Below, one piece after another: positions 11,545 to 28,988 of a stretch of DNA of 30,000 bases (the stretch's first letter is position 1; each line of letters begins with the position of its first letter). Source of the stretch: Nymphaea colorata (lineage: Eukaryota; Streptophyta; Magnoliopsida; Nymphaeales; Nymphaeaceae); the NCBI RefSeq assembly GCF_008831285.2, contig NW_022205177.1, forward strand, positions 1 through 30,000, given 5' to 3'. The notes under the pieces are model-generated. The model saw only the letters and a program-made list of their open reading frames with translations, did no database searches and had not been told where the DNA came from. The translations under genes were made by a program, and so were the position numbers.

Positions 11545-12254
11545 TCAACGACTTCTTATATAGCTAGAACGTCCCTGACAAATTGCGGATACTAATTTGT
11601 TAAGAATCAATCGGATGGAAGCTATAGCGTCATCGTTGGCTGGAATCGGAATATCTGCGAGATCTGGATCACAATTTGTATCGATTAAACAAATAGTTGG
11701 AATACCCAAAGTGACGCATTCTCGAAGGGCCGTATATTCTTCTTGCTGATCAATGATGATTACAATATCGGGTAACCCCGTCATATATTTGATACCGCCC
11801 AGATATGTTTGAAAGTGAGATAATTGTCTCTTCAATATTGCTGCATCCCGTTTCGGGAGACGACTGAGTTGCCCCATCTCGGCTCTCACTCTCAAGTCCC
11901 TGAACTTCTGAAGCCTCGTTTCCGTAGTGGACCAATTCGTTGACATACCACCGAGCCATTTTTTATTGACATAATGACACCGAGCCCTTATTGCAGCTGA
12001 TGCTACCGAATCAGCTGCCTTATCTTTCGTACCAACTATTAGGAAGTGTTTTCCTCTACTTGCTGCGTCAAAACTAAATCACAGGCTTCTGATAAAAAAC
12101 GAGCAGTTCTCGTAAGATTTGTAATATGAATACCTTTACGCTTTGCAGAGATGTAAGGTGCCATTCTAGGATTCCATTTCCTAGTACCATGACCAAAATG
12201 AACCCCCGCTTCCATCATCTCTTCCAAATGGATGTTCCAATATCTTCTTGTCAT
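11545..12254 (-). CDS. rps2: 30S ribosomal protein S2 (one apparent 1-base deletion)
   Basis: Plastid uS2 protein. It starts [20 protein letters not shown] at 12254 and ends GRSSYIRSR; the uS2 signatures [19 protein letters not shown] and [14 protein letters not shown] are present. One break at 12070-12073 (T5 read as T4) in [13 protein letters not shown]. Corrected length is 711 nt and 236 residues, as expected. Codon 83 is TCA (Ser) in [14 protein letters not shown] where Leu is usual; it matches a known plastid C-to-U editing site. The segment [12 protein letters not shown] differs from the common RMEQKTGRLNRL; a lineage difference or two cancelling errors are both possible. It is the first gene of the atp cluster, 173 nt after rpoC2. 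Confidence 0.94.
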
Positions 12255-12427
12255 TTATCCCCACACTTCCTCTAAAAAAAAGAGACGAGGTACCCTGAAA
12301 TAAATAATTGTTCCAATGGAACCTTCTACCGCGGGTTAACCGTTGATACACGGTCCAAGCTTCATTATGAATTCCTTTACCCTTGGTTTCGATATTCTCT
12401 TTATTAACAAATGACCATTATATTAGC

Positions 12428-16622
<4,195 letters not shown>

Positions 16623-16762
16623 ATTCTGATGAGTAGGATTCGACAATGGGTTTGAGTCAGTGATACTAAGACTTCCTTTCCTCGATCTTGATTCACTTAC
16701 AAATTCAGGAATTATGATACTAGTTGAACCAGACCGAACTAGATTCCGAGAGATATCACATA

Positions 16763-19580
16763 TCAGGTACCATATGAATAGGACCGACAAAACCCCTGTA
16801 CGGCTTCTTCTATTTCTCGATAAAAGGAAATATGGCCAACAGTAGTTCGAATGTATATACAAAGCATTCCTTTTTTTACACTTCTTACTACTCGATAGTG
16901 ATCATAAATCTCATGATAAGTGCCCAAAGATTCATATTGAACTTCGATGGGAACTTCTCTATTTATTGAGGCAATGACACGTTGATCTAGTCGCCACCGT
17001 AGCCATAAAGTACTATATAAATCGATCCCTTTCTGCCGATAAGCCCCAAGTGCATCGTAGGAACTACAAAAATAGGGTTCTTTCCCTTTCCTATACTCAT
17101 AATTACTATGATCAATTCTTTCATTTTGGTAGTTTCTGGGGTTACATGGATTATACCTATTTGCACAAATACCTCTACGATTCCCCATCGTTAATACATA
17201 GAGCCCCATAAGCATATCTTGAGTGGGTACGGAAATGGGATCCCCAATGGCTGGAGACAAGAGATTCGTATGAGAAAACATAAGTAAACGAGCTTCTGCT
17301 TGAGCTTCCAAAGATAAAGGTACATGAACAGCCATTTGATCTCCATCGAAGTCCGCATTGAATCCCTTACAAACCAATGGATGTAAACAAATAGCTCGTC
17401 CCTCCACTAAAATAGGTTGGAACGCCTGTATGCCTAATCTATGCAAAGTGGGTGCTCTATTTAGCAATACAGGATGCCCCTGCATAACTTCTTGAAGTAT
17501 TTCCCATACAATGGGTTCTTTTTCCCGAATTTTACTTTTAGCAAGTCCTATGTTGGAAGCAAGATGTTGTCTGATTAGACCACGAATTACAAATGTCTGA
17601 AAAAGCTCTATTGCTATTTCTCGAGGTAATCCACATTGATGCAGTGAAAGCGAAGGGCCTACCACAATGACGGAACGACCCGAATAATCGACCCGTTTAC
17701 CAAGTAGAGTCTCGCGAAATCTTCCCTCTTTGCCTTCAATTACATCTGAAAACGACTTGTAAACTTTATTGTGACCGTCCCTCATTGGTTGTCCGCGGAT
17801 CCCATTATCAAGAAGTGTATCTACAGCTTCTTGTACCAATTTTTCCTGACACATTACTAATTCCCCGGCGTAGATCTACTTGTTGTTAATAGATCGGTAA
17901 GAGTATTGTTCCGATAGATAACTCTTCTATAAAGTTCATTAATATCTGAACTCATTGATTTACCCCCATCAATCTGAATGATTGGCCTCAACTCGGGAGG
18001 AAGAACTGGTAATAGGGACAAAACCATCCATTCTGGTTCTACATTTGTTCGAAGAAAATGCTTAGCCAATTCCATGCGTCTAACCAAAAAATCTTTTCTC
18101 CTCCCAATTTTTCTATCTTCCCAGTCATTCCCGGTTGATCCTTCTTCTCCCAATTCCTTCCATTCCACCAATGAACGATCTATAATAATTCGCAAATCCA
18201 GATCGGCTAATTGTTCTCTGATAGCAGTAGCTCCGGTAGATATTTCTCGATTTCTAAATGTATCGAAGCCTTGGGTAGTAAAAAAAAGTGGGATACTGTA
18301 TTTCCGGGATTGGATTTCATATTCGAATGAACCTCGTAATCGTAAGAAAGTAGGTTTTTTAGCTATGGGCCTAGCAAAAGAAAAATTGGGATAGGTTCCT
18401 ATAGGATCTTCCCCCCCCCTAAAAATCGGACGTGAAGGTTTCCTCTCATCCGGCTTAAGTAGTTATACCAAATAAGGGGAACTTCCAAATTTTGCTCTAG
18501 AAAACCCCACAAGGATCTACTCCTTACTCAAGTTCCCAGTGAGGACCAACCCTCATTGATTTGATTTCATTCTTCCCTTTACTTCCTCAATTAGTCATTC
18601 AATTACAACATAAATGTGAAATTATTGAGTAGTCTACTTCCCTTCGAATGATGAATCCCCTTAAGGAATACATTGAAACTCACAAAGGATTTACTTGTCT
18701 ATATATCGTTCCGTTCGATCCTTTAGGTCCCTACTTTACCTCGACGATTATGCCATGTTCTTCCTTGAAGCATATATGCGATGGATAGACTCCTGTAACC
18801 GTGCCATCATATTTCATTTCTAATTGCTTAACAGAATTTTTTTTATAAATTTAGAATTCTAAAAGGAATCTAATGGCTAGATCCACGAAAGAACATGAAA
18901 AAAGTTTAACGAGGTACAACTAGCAATTCCCTATTACTCTCTTAGGGAGTCGACCATGGATTAATTCCTCTTTCATTTGGAGGTATTGAATACACCCACA
19001 CCCAAAATTCTGAGCTTCATGTTATTCTTACCAATAGACATGTCAGAGCTAGAGGCATCCCAATCGGATTAAATAGGATGACAGTTTTCATTCTGAATCT
19101 GTAAAATCGTAATTTCGATCAAATCACACATCGCAGTATACCAGGCCTTCTAATTCCTTAAGAGGTTTATCTGAAAGATTCGCGATATAACTAGGAAGAC
19201 GTTTCAAATACCACACATGAGTCACCGGGCATGCTAGTTTGATGTATCCCATTTGATATCTTCGGATCCGAGAATCAACAGATTCGACTCCGCATTGTTC
19301 GCAAAATTTCGGTTCTTCTTTTTCACCCCGATCACTCGATAATTTCCACAAGCACAAATTCCACTTTTTATAGGTCCAAAAATTCTTTCACAAAACAACC
19401 CATCTTTTCCGGTTTATTGGTTTTGTAATGAAAAGTATAGGGTTTTGTCACCTCTCCAACTATCTCTCCATTCGGTAGGATTTTGTTGGCCCAAGCACGT
19501 ATTTGTTTAGGAGAAACTAATCCAATTCGAAGTTGTTGATGTTTATACTGATCGATCATAGAAGAAAAATTATGATTCAT
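16763..19580 (-). CDS. rpoC1: Plastid RNA polymerase subunit beta' with group II intron (three apparent 1-base deletions)
   Basis: N-terminal half of the split beta' subunit, carrying the catalytic [12 protein letters not shown] motif (about residue 490), whose aspartates bind the active-site magnesium. Exon 1 is 19130-19580 (starts [20 protein letters not shown]; zinc cysteines CACG and CEQCG near residues 76-97), the intron 18385-19129 (745 nt, starts GTGTGATTTG), and exon 2 16763-18384 (starts [13 protein letters not shown], ends CRSYSYGT). Breaks: 19405-19408 (A5 read as A4, PEKDGLF), 19326-19329 (G5 as G4, VIGGEKE) and 17863-17866 (G5 as G4, TPGELVM). Corrected exons are 453 and 1623 nt, 691 residues. 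An alternative start is the ATG at 19559 (MIDQYK). It begins 5 nt after the rpoB stop. Confidence 0.94.
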
Positions 19581-19585
19581 TCCGA

Positions 19586-22500
19586 TCAAACTTCCTTCCT
19601 ATTCATCTGGAAGTTTTTCTCAGATACAAGGAAATGATTCAGTTCCAGAGATAAAGATCGTAGTTCGCGAACGAGCAATCGAAAGGATTCTGGCGCACCC
19701 TCAGGATTAGGTATTGTTCCCCCAACGATCGTGGTACCAAGTACTTCCTGACGAGCTCTAATATGATCGGATTTATAAGTGAGCATCTCTTGTAAAATAT
19801 GAGCAACACCAAATCCCTCTAGAGCCCAAACTTCCATTTCTCCTACTCGTTGTCCACCTTGCTTAGCCCTTCCCCTAAGGGTTGTTGTGTAACAAGTGCA
19901 TAATGACCACTGGAACGTCCGTGGATTTTATCATCAACTTGATGAATTAATTTTAACATATAGGACTTTCCTATTATAACAGGTTGTTCAAAAGGATCTC
20001 CTGTTCTTCCATCAAATATTCTGCTCTTTCCAGGATACTCGGGTTCAAATACCCATGGATTTGCTGTTTGCTTACTGGCTTCATATAATTCAGAAAACAC
20101 TAGTTTTCTCGAAGCCTCTTGCTCGTATCTCTCATCAAAGGGTGTTATTCTATAATGTCTGCCCAGCAGGTCTCCCGCTAACCCGAGCGAGCATTCAAAC
20201 ATCTGTCCCACATTCATTCGCGAAGGTACTCCTAATGGATTGAATACCATATCAACAGGTGTTCCATCTTGCAAATAAGGCATATCCTGTCTAGGCAAAA
20301 TTTTTGAAATGATACCTTTATTCCCATGTCTTCCAGCTACTTTATCGCCCACTTTGATTTACGTTTCTGTGAGATATATACACGAATCATTTCTGGATTA
20401 TAAATGGAACCCCCCTTTTTCTGGCCCCACCTGACATCAATAACTCGACCTCTTCCGCCTATAGGCAACTTTAGACAAGTTTCTTTTGCAGTGGATACCT
20501 GAATGCCAAGTATGGCTCGTAATAATCTATCTTCTGGAGCATAGGATGATTCTTTCGCTGTCTGAGGCGTTAATTTACCTACTAAAACATCACCAGTTTC
20601 TACCCAAGATCCCAGCATCACAATTCCATTTCTGTCTAAATTGCGGAGTAAATAAGGCTCTAAATGAGGTATTTCATTAGTGATTCTTTCAGGTCCTTGG
20701 CTTGTCACATGAGTCTGAATTTCATATTTCCGGATATGAAAAGAAGTATAAATATCGTCATAGACTAGACGTTCACTAATGAGTACGGCATCTTCAGAAT
20801 TGTAACCCTCCCATGGCATATAAGCTACTGATACATTTTTCCCCAAAGCGAGTTCGCCACCAACCGTAGCCGCACCATCCGCCAAAATTTGCCCCTTTTT
20901 CAGGCATTTACCCCGATGAACCTGAGGTTTTTGATGCATCCAAGTATTCTTGTTGGAACGCTGATACATAACCAACGGAATGCTTATAGTGTCCCCATTA
21001 CCTGATAAAACGATCTTTTCAGCATCGGTATAAATGATCTTTCCCTCGCGTTCGGCTATAGCCGAACCCCTGAATCGAGAGCCGCTTGGCGTTCCAAGCC
21101 GGTTCCAACAATACACTTTTCGGACTGAGAAAGCGGAACTGCTTGACGCTGCATATTAGAACTCATTAAAGCCCGATTCGCATCATTATGCTCGATAAAA
21201 GGAATGAGAGAAGCTCCAATAGAAAAATATTGGAAGGGATAAATATTTCGAAGATGAATCTGTTCCCATGCAATAGTCAAGAATTCTTGACGGTATCGAG
21301 CTGGACCAACTTCTTCTTCCTGAATACCCCGAGTCAACGCCAAAGAATTTCCCGCCGCCACCATATAGTATTCATCTCTACTCGGGGATAAATAAACCAT
21401 CTGTTCTTCTTTTGATCTCTCAGATATTTCATAAAATGGGGTCTCTATAGACCCCCAATCACCAACCCTTGCATGAATAGCTAAGGACCCAATAAGTCCA
21501 ACATTGATTCCCTCGGACGTATCAATTGGGCAAATACGCCCATAGTGACTAGGATGGATATCTCGTATACGAAAACTAGCAGTTCGTCCTGTCAATCCCC
21601 CAGGACCCAAATAACTCGATTTTCGCCCATGAACTATTTGTGTCAATGGATTAGTTCGATCCAAGACTTGAGATAAAGGGTGTAGGCCGAAAAATGATTC
21701 ATAAGTTGTTGTTAATGGAGTTGAAGTTACCAAATTACGAGGAGTCGGTATTAATTTATGCCGAATTGCTCCACATATAGTTCCCGAACCACATTTTCCA
21801 AGCGAACCAAAGCCAATCCGAATTGATCCTGTAACAGATCCGCTACAGAACGAATACGTTTATTTTTCAAGTGATTCATATCGTCGAGTGTACCCATTCC
21901 AAATTTCATTCCGATCAAATGATCGGCAGCAGCCAATACATCTCGTGGTAACAAAAACGTATTGTTCTGGGGTATATCAAGATTCAGTCTCTGGTTCATA
22001 TTTCGTCGGCCAATCCTTCCTAATTCACATCTTTGTTGAAAAAATTTCTTTTGTAATTCTTTACATAAGGACTCAGAAAACACCGGATCACCGCCTACAC
22101 AAGCAAATTTTTGATAAAACTCTAAAATGGCATTCTCCTTTGAACCAATCTTTTTTTCTCCTTCTCGTTTGGGAAAGACAAGAAAATTTCAGGGTAGCAA
22201 ACATTGTCTAGAATTTCTCTTAGACTTGAACCCATAGCTGATGATAGAACTAGAATAGAAATTTTTTGTTTCCTGCTTACACGGGCCATATCCTTTCTTT
22301 TCTATCAATCTCTAATTCTGATCTTCCTCCCCAATCTGATATTATGGTGCCAGTATAGACAGAAATTCCGTTATGATCCAATCCTGTACTGTAATAAATA
22401 CCGGGACTTTGCAATATTTGATTGATGACAATTCTGTAAATTCCATTTACTATAGAGGTTCCCAAGGAATTCATTAGAGGAATGTTTCCAAGCAATACGG

Positions 22501-22794
22501 TTTGTTCTTGCATATTTCTACCGGTTCTCCAAATTAACCCCGCCGGTACATATAACTCAGAGGAATATGTAATTGATTCATACACAGCATCTCTTTCTTT
22601 ATCAAAGGTTCCACCAATTGATAAGATTCCCCAAATAATTGAAATTCAATTTCTTGATCTGTATCTTCAATTTTTGGAAATTGATGAAGTTCTTCCATCA
22701 AGCCCTGATCAATGAACCTACAAAATCCCTCAAATTGGATCTGACTAAATCCAGGTATTGTAAACATTCCCTCATCTCCACCATCCCGGAGCAT
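19586..22794 (-). CDS. rpoB: Plastid RNA polymerase subunit beta (seven apparent 1-base deletions)
   Basis: Beta subunit of the plastid-encoded polymerase. It starts [18 protein letters not shown] at 22794 and ends [12 protein letters not shown] at 19586. Core motifs are intact: [45 protein letters not shown] and [19 protein letters not shown]. Breaks: 22598-22600 (A4 as A3), 22286-22287 (IWARVS, one base lost in GGGCCC), 22151-22157 (A8 as A7), 21783-21785 (G4 as G3), 21067-21070 (G5 as G4), 20358-20360 (A4 as A3) and 19879-19881 (C4 as C3). Adding seven bases gives 3216 nt and 1071 residues, against 1070 in tobacco. Usually transcribed by the nuclear-encoded polymerase; I could not place that promoter with confidence. 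First gene of the rpo operon. Confidence 0.95.
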
Positions 22795-24053
22795 CTTTAG
22801 TTTCCCGTTTTTCGAAAAAATCCCATTATTGGCTCACTCTTTACCGAACCGTACGGATACAGATCGATCTAGCAATGATGGAATGTATATTCCGTTTACT
22901 GAATCACATGAAATTTTATTCAACCCCAAACACATACATATATATGTTATATGTAAATGGAATGTATGGGCGGAGGGAGAAGGAGAATTTTGTACTAAAA
23001 TTCGAGCAACAGATGCAAATCTAAATGACTCGATAAAACATTCATGGAAACAAGTTGGATTCTGCCACTGATACCATACCTATGGATACCATACCTATGG
23101 ATACCATACCTATGGAGTCTTATTACTTATTAGAGAATATCAAATGGTCTATTTGATCCAATTTCTTTGTATATCTTCTACCTTTTATCTATCAATTATG
23201 TTATGATATTATGATCAGATCTGGTTAGGTACCAGAAAAATGGATTGATTCGGGATTTGATCTGTTCTATATCTACTATATCTATGTTATATAAATGATA
23301 GAGAGACAGAATAATCAGAACATTAGAAAAATCCGGGTGGCTTTTATTTTAGCACTTAGCTCGTTGATTCCGTTGTTCAAAAGATAATTCACACAAAGGA
23401 GGGATCTATTTCGACCATTTCATTTGAGTTGTTAGTAGAATACAATTGCAGTACGTACGTAAGAGGAGTTGTATCGATGAAGTAATGCGAAGCTAGCTAA
23501 TCTCGCTAGCCCATACTTTATTGCAGTTACACTTGGATATATATTTCGTTCGTGCTATATCATGAATTTCTATTCCAAATGGATCATGATTGACTATAAG
23601 GGTGTGTAAGCTATCTTACTGTTTGGGGTTTACATAAACACATAGTTGTTATTATAATTAATTGGAATTGAATTGGATTGATTTTCTTCTTATTACATTA
23701 AAGTAAAGCATTTGGAGATCAAAAGAACCTTTCGTAAATTCACATTCACATTCGTGAAATAGTTAATGGTTCCAATTAAGTATTAAATGACTGTGACTGG
23801 AAATTTATTCTTTATTTTCTTTTTATTTCAATGCAATCAATAAAAAGGGAAGTTTTTAGGTCTTATGTTGAGATACTATACAATAGATCTAAGAAAATCT
23901 AAGAAAATGATCTCAACTAGAGGAAGAGTAAGTTGGGTAAAAAGATGGATAGGATAAGGAAAACAGAATTGGAAGATGCAAATCCAATAAAAACCAATGA
24001 TTCAGTAACCCTCTCCAAAAAGAGTATTTACGCCCATTTATTATTTCTTTTTT
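22795..24053. other. rpoB–trnC spacer
   Basis: 1.26-kb divergent spacer that must hold the rpoB promoter (minus) and the trnC promoter (plus). A 15-bp triplicated repeat lies at 23070-23114. An AGAATAAA string on the minus strand (about 23804-23811) loosely resembles nuclear-encoded-polymerase promoters but is 1 kb from rpoB. No gene is recognised. Confidence 0.5.
23070..23114. repeat. 15-bp tandem repeat, three copies
   Basis: The unit GATACCATACCTATG is repeated three times without change at 23070-23084, 23085-23099 and 23100-23114. It lies upstream of rpoB in the spacer. A likely copy-number-variable minisatellite. Confidence 0.93.
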
Positions 24054-24124
24054 GGCGGCATGGCCGAGTGGTAAGGCGGGGGACTGCAAATCCTTTCTCC
24101 CCAGTTCAAATCCGGGTGTCGCCT
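24054..24124 (+). tRNA. trnC-GCA: tRNA-Cys (GCA)
   Basis: 71-nt tRNA starting GGCGGCATGGCCGAGTGG. Anticodon GCA sits in the loop CTGCAAA, the T-arm is TTCAAAT within CCAG/CCGGG context, and the 3' end is TGTCGCCT. The acceptor GGCGGCA pairs with TGTCGCC, with one G·T pair. Complete. Confidence 0.96.
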
Positions 24125-25096
<972 letters not shown>

Positions 25097-25398
25097 GGGT
25101 ACTACTAATTGAGTGTAATTGAGTTGAGTAATCAGCTTGTATCAATTGTTTAATTTCATAATTAGATCGTTTTATGTTTAAATAAACATATCTTCCATCT
25201 CAAAATTCCACAGAAATTTAGTAATTAATTACCTTTCATTTTCATTTAACCTTTGGATCCGCTATCTCAATTATTCCCGCGTTCGTATTTTGAAAATCAA
25301 AGCAACTCCCCTGATAATGATAGAAAATTGATTTTTTCTAATCAAATTGATTCCTCCAAAATATTCCATTTCATTTTGATGAACCCGTTCTTTCTTAC

Positions 25399-25442
25399 CA
25401 TAACATTAACATCATTATGGCATAACATTAACATCATTATGG
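25399..25442. repeat. 22-bp tandem duplication
   Basis: Two identical adjacent copies of a 22-bp unit starting CATAACATTAACATCATT, at 25399-25420 and 25421-25442, in the petN–psbM spacer. Confidence 0.93.
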
Positions 25443-26184
25443 ATATTACAATGAGGAGCAACAATCCCTATTTGATTTCTTTCCCTCTTTACTGTTCAAA
25501 GGGGAGTCGTTCTGCTATTATGTAGAGTAGATACAACTTTATACTGTAGGCGACGAGAGGCTACGCATAAGAAAAGAAGAGCGCCCGGTGATCCACATAT
25601 ACTTACCTTAGACTCCTGGCATTTGATTTATGCTTTATCGCCTCACCATCAGGGTTCAAGCATGAAAAAAGGTCTACTACCCCTTTTCCAGATACGAATA
25701 ACTTACCATAGAACTCCTTGGATCGTCTAGTACAGATCATCCAATTCACAATTCTTTCTTTTTCTTCGGAATTTAATTCTAAAAAAAATTACTTGCCTTT
25801 CTTTTGTATATGCACATACTACTCCTCCACTCTTTCGCAATAGTTAAATTAATTAGTTCTACTACTTAATTTAATCAAACAAAAATCTATCCTGATTACT
25901 GATTATCATTATGAAAGTTATTAACTTAATGAAAGATTAATGAAAGAGAAACCTATGAATTAGTACAATTCAGTTATTAACGTTAGATTCTTTCGGATTC
26001 ATCAAAATAAAAACGAATGGATGGGTGGAGCGAAGAGATGGAATGGGAGTGCTATTTGAATCTATATATATATATTATATATAATATGTGATAATGAATT
26101 TATGGATTTGCATCCACATGTATGTATGTAGATTGATTTTAAATTGATCTCTATCAATTCCATATTCCATATCTTCATACAATA

Positions 26185-26230
26185 GATAGTACGGTAGAAA
26201 GGTTCATATAGTTCTCCCCACCGTACTATC
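26185..26230. repeat. Inverted repeat downstream of psbM
   Basis: Perfect 11-bp arms GATAGTACGGT and ACCGTACTATC around a 24-nt loop. An overlapping pairing AATAGAT/ATCTATT flanks the outside. It lies about 150 nt past the psbM stop on the psbM strand, so it may define the psbM mRNA 3' end. Confidence 0.7.
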
Positions 26231-26377
26231 TCATCTATTGGATACATACACCGAGGATTCAATCCAGTCTGCTCATTTCATTTAAGACTTGGAATTGTCA
26301 TCCCTTTCTTTCATTTATTGAATCATTTTTAAAAGAACTAAACTAATAAAATTAGACTAACTCAAGTTTCATTCAAA

Positions 26378-27264
<887 letters not shown>

Positions 27265-27338
27265 CGGGACTGACGGGGCTCGAACCCGCAGCTTCCGCCT
27301 TGACAGGGCGGTGCTCTGACCAATTGAACTACAATCCC
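27265..27338 (-). tRNA. trnD-GUC: tRNA-Asp (GUC)
   Basis: 74-nt tRNA on the minus strand, starting GGGATTGTAGTTCAATTGG. Anticodon GTC lies in the loop CTGTCAA, the T-arm is GCGGGTTCGAGCCCCGT, and the end is CAGTCCCG. Complete. Last gene of the trnE-trnY-trnD unit. Confidence 0.97.
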
Positions 27339-27770
27339 AAGAAAATGAGGTGTACAGCTTACATTATTTATTGTTTATTTTGATTTTATATTTTGATTTT
27401 ATTTCATCGAACCATAACCGTATAGATAGATCATATAAAAAAATACGACGCCTGTAACGGATATACTGATATACATATCTACATAGATAGAAGAGAAGAT
27501 GGATGGATAAATAGCAAAGCAACCTGTGGTTATTGCCAAATTGACTGACAATCCATCTTTCAATGAAAAAGGGCTCTTTTCTTTTTCATCTTTTCATTTG
27601 ATTTCTCGGATTGGCTGAAAATAATTCAAAATAATTCATAGATCCAGATTGTTAGAAACATCAGAACATGGAGGAACAAATAGAATCAAGTTGACTCTTT
27701 ATTCCTCCATATCATCATGTATTTTTGGAGTACGGATTGGTTATATCATCCTCAAGGATCGGTGAATTCT
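27339..27770. other. trnD–trnY spacer
   Basis: 432 bp between two tRNA genes of the same cluster. AT-rich; I see no gene or notable structure. Confidence 0.5.
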
Positions 27771-27854
27771 TGGGCCGAGCTGGATTTGAACCAGCGTAGA
27801 CATATCGCCAACGAATTTACAGTCCGTCCCCATTAACCGCTCGGGCATCGACCC
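27771..27854 (-). tRNA. trnY-GUA: tRNA-Tyr (GUA)
   Basis: 84-nt class II tRNA, starting GGGTCGATGCCCGAGCGG. Anticodon GTA lies in the loop CTGTAAA, the long variable arm is present, the T-arm is GCTGGTTCAAATCCAGC, and the end is TCGGCCCA. Complete. Confidence 0.97.
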
Positions 27855-27917
27855 AGGAAGAATCAATTGTCGGTTTATTGATAATTCATGGTCAATTTTT
27901 CTTTCGTCGTACCCTAC

Positions 27918-27990
27918 TACCCCCAGGGGAAGTCGAATCCCCGCTGCCTCCTTGAAAGAGAGATGTCCTGAACCGCTAGACGATAGGGGC
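27918..27990 (-). tRNA. trnE-UUC: tRNA-Glu (UUC)
   Basis: 73-nt tRNA, starting GCCCCTATCGTCTAGCGG. Anticodon TTC lies in the loop CTTTCAA, the T-arm is CGGGGATTCGACTTCCCCT, and the end is GGGGGTA. Complete. Besides translation, plastid tRNA-Glu is the substrate for 5-aminolevulinate synthesis (heme and chlorophyll) and binds the nuclear-encoded plastid polymerase. Confidence 0.97.
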
Positions 27991-28021
27991 ACGCCCACCC
28001 GATCGCCATCATACTATACTC

Positions 28022-28051
28022 ATAGTATGAGTAGTTTTTTGGAATTGTCAA
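28022..28051 (-). promoter_or_regulatory. Sigma70-type promoter of the trnE-trnY-trnD unit
   Basis: On the minus strand TTGACA (28046-28051) and TACTAT (28022-28027) are spaced by 18 nt, and the -10 lies about 32 nt before trnE. This is a near-consensus promoter for the plastid-encoded polymerase. Confidence 0.6.
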
Positions 28052-28449
28052 TGTCAATATAATGAATGCTAGGATACGAACAACCTTTCGTGCTTTTGTG
28101 ATTCCGTATACATATAATATTAATGTAAGAAAATTTCTTTATTGTTCATTCAGGAACCTTTCATTACATTATATATTTATATATTCTTATATAACAATAA
28201 CAATTCTTATATAACAAAGATGAATTATATAATCTAATCATAATCAAAATAATGGAGTATAGGGGATGTCTTGCCCGACAGAAAAAGTCAAACCCATTCA
28301 TTCTAATTTTCACTCATTGATTCGCGCATCATTAAGATATAATAGACATAGACTGTTATATTACTATTCATTTCATATATGTATTTATATATGTATTTAA
28401 TTGAATTAACTATTCATTGTTCCTGAATGAGCCCCCATCTGTATATGTA

Positions 28450-28472
28450 TATTGTATATATTATATACAATA
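28450..28472. repeat. AT palindrome
   Basis: Perfect 11-bp arms TATTGTATATA / TATATACAATA around a single T. It can extrude as a hairpin. It sits immediately next to a tandem duplication, which often happens at such fork-stalling sites. Confidence 0.85.
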
Positions 28473-28475
28473 TAT

Positions 28476-28505
28476 ACAAGATATAATTGTACAAGATATA
28501 ATTGT
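28476..28505. repeat. 15-bp tandem duplication
   Basis: ACAAGATATAATTGT occurs twice in tandem, at 28476-28490 and 28491-28505, directly after the palindrome and 44 nt before trnT. Confidence 0.92.
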
Positions 28506-28548
28506 ACAGGTATATCCAGTAGATTGGCTAAATTTGTGAATTAAACAG

Positions 28549-28620
28549 GCCCTTTTAACTCAGCGGTAGAGTAACGCCATGGTAAGGCGTAAGTCATCGG
28601 TTCAAATCCGATAAAGGGCT
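28549..28620 (+). tRNA. trnT-GGU: tRNA-Thr (GGU)
   Basis: 72-nt tRNA starting GCCCTTTTAACTCAGCGG. Anticodon GGT lies in the loop ATGGTAA, the T-arm is ATCGGTTCAAATCCGAT, and the acceptor GCCCTTT pairs with AAAGGGC. Complete. It is the last gene in the window. Confidence 0.97.
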
Positions 28621-28770
28621 TTTCCATGAAGCTGCAATGGTCATTTTTCCGCATCCGGTAGAGATGGTATAAAAAAGGGAACTGCCTGGCAAAGTTATAA
28701 TGAGTTATGGGGTTGAACACTTGTTCATTCATTATGATAATAGGATGTCCCGCATTAGGAAGACTACTAT

Positions 28771-28810
28771 GTTACTAAGGGATATACTCTGTTACTAAGG
28801 GATATACTCT
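28771..28810. repeat. 20-bp tandem duplication
   Basis: GTTACTAAGGGATATACTCT is repeated twice exactly, at 28771-28790 and 28791-28810, in the trnT–psbD spacer upstream of the psbD promoter. Confidence 0.93.
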
Positions 28811-28940
28811 CGTTATTCATATTTTTTTGTCTTGGGACATAGATATTCTAGATACCCAAGTAGCAATTACCAAAGTATTCATACTTCTCTCTTGTTCCAA
28901 TCAGGATCAAATCCAGCGGAAAAATGATAAATGGAGAAAA

Positions 28941-28988
28941 AAAGTAAGTGGACCTGACCCATTGAATCATGACTATATCAGCTATTCT
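28941..28988 (+). promoter_or_regulatory. psbD blue-light-responsive promoter
   Basis: In order: an AAG-box AAAGTAAGT (28941-28949), a PGT-box GGACCTGACCCATTGAAT (28950-28967), a -35-like TTGAAT (28962-28967), and a -10 TATTCT (28983-28988). This order and these sequences match the conserved psbD promoter studied in cereals and tobacco. It is bound upstream by a nuclear-encoded activator and read with the SIG5 sigma factor under blue light. It drives psbD-psbC to the right of the window. Confidence 0.75.

Larger units (their letters stand above)
25097..26377. other. petN–psbM spacer
   Basis: 1.28-kb spacer between two genes that converge on it. It has a 22-bp tandem duplication (25399-25442) and a long hairpin (26185-26230). 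Short open frames here match no plastid protein that I know. Confidence 0.55.
27991..28548. other. trnE–trnT spacer
   Basis: 558-bp divergent spacer, very AT-rich. It holds the trnE promoter, an 11-bp-arm palindrome (28450-28472), and 15-bp duplicated units (28476-28505). No protein gene. Confidence 0.5.

Noticed and set aside
23070-23114. Three 15-bp repeats as a CRISPR-like array
   Set aside because: The copies are directly adjacent with no spacers, and plastids have no CRISPR systems.
23804-23811. AGAATAAA on the minus strand as the rpoB promoter for the nuclear-encoded polymerase
   Set aside because: It is about 1 kb from rpoB, farther than the promoter known in tobacco, and such short AT motifs are frequent by chance here.
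27741-27998. 85-codon minus-strand open frame
   Set aside because: It spans trnY and trnE on their own strand; tRNA genes explain the sequence.
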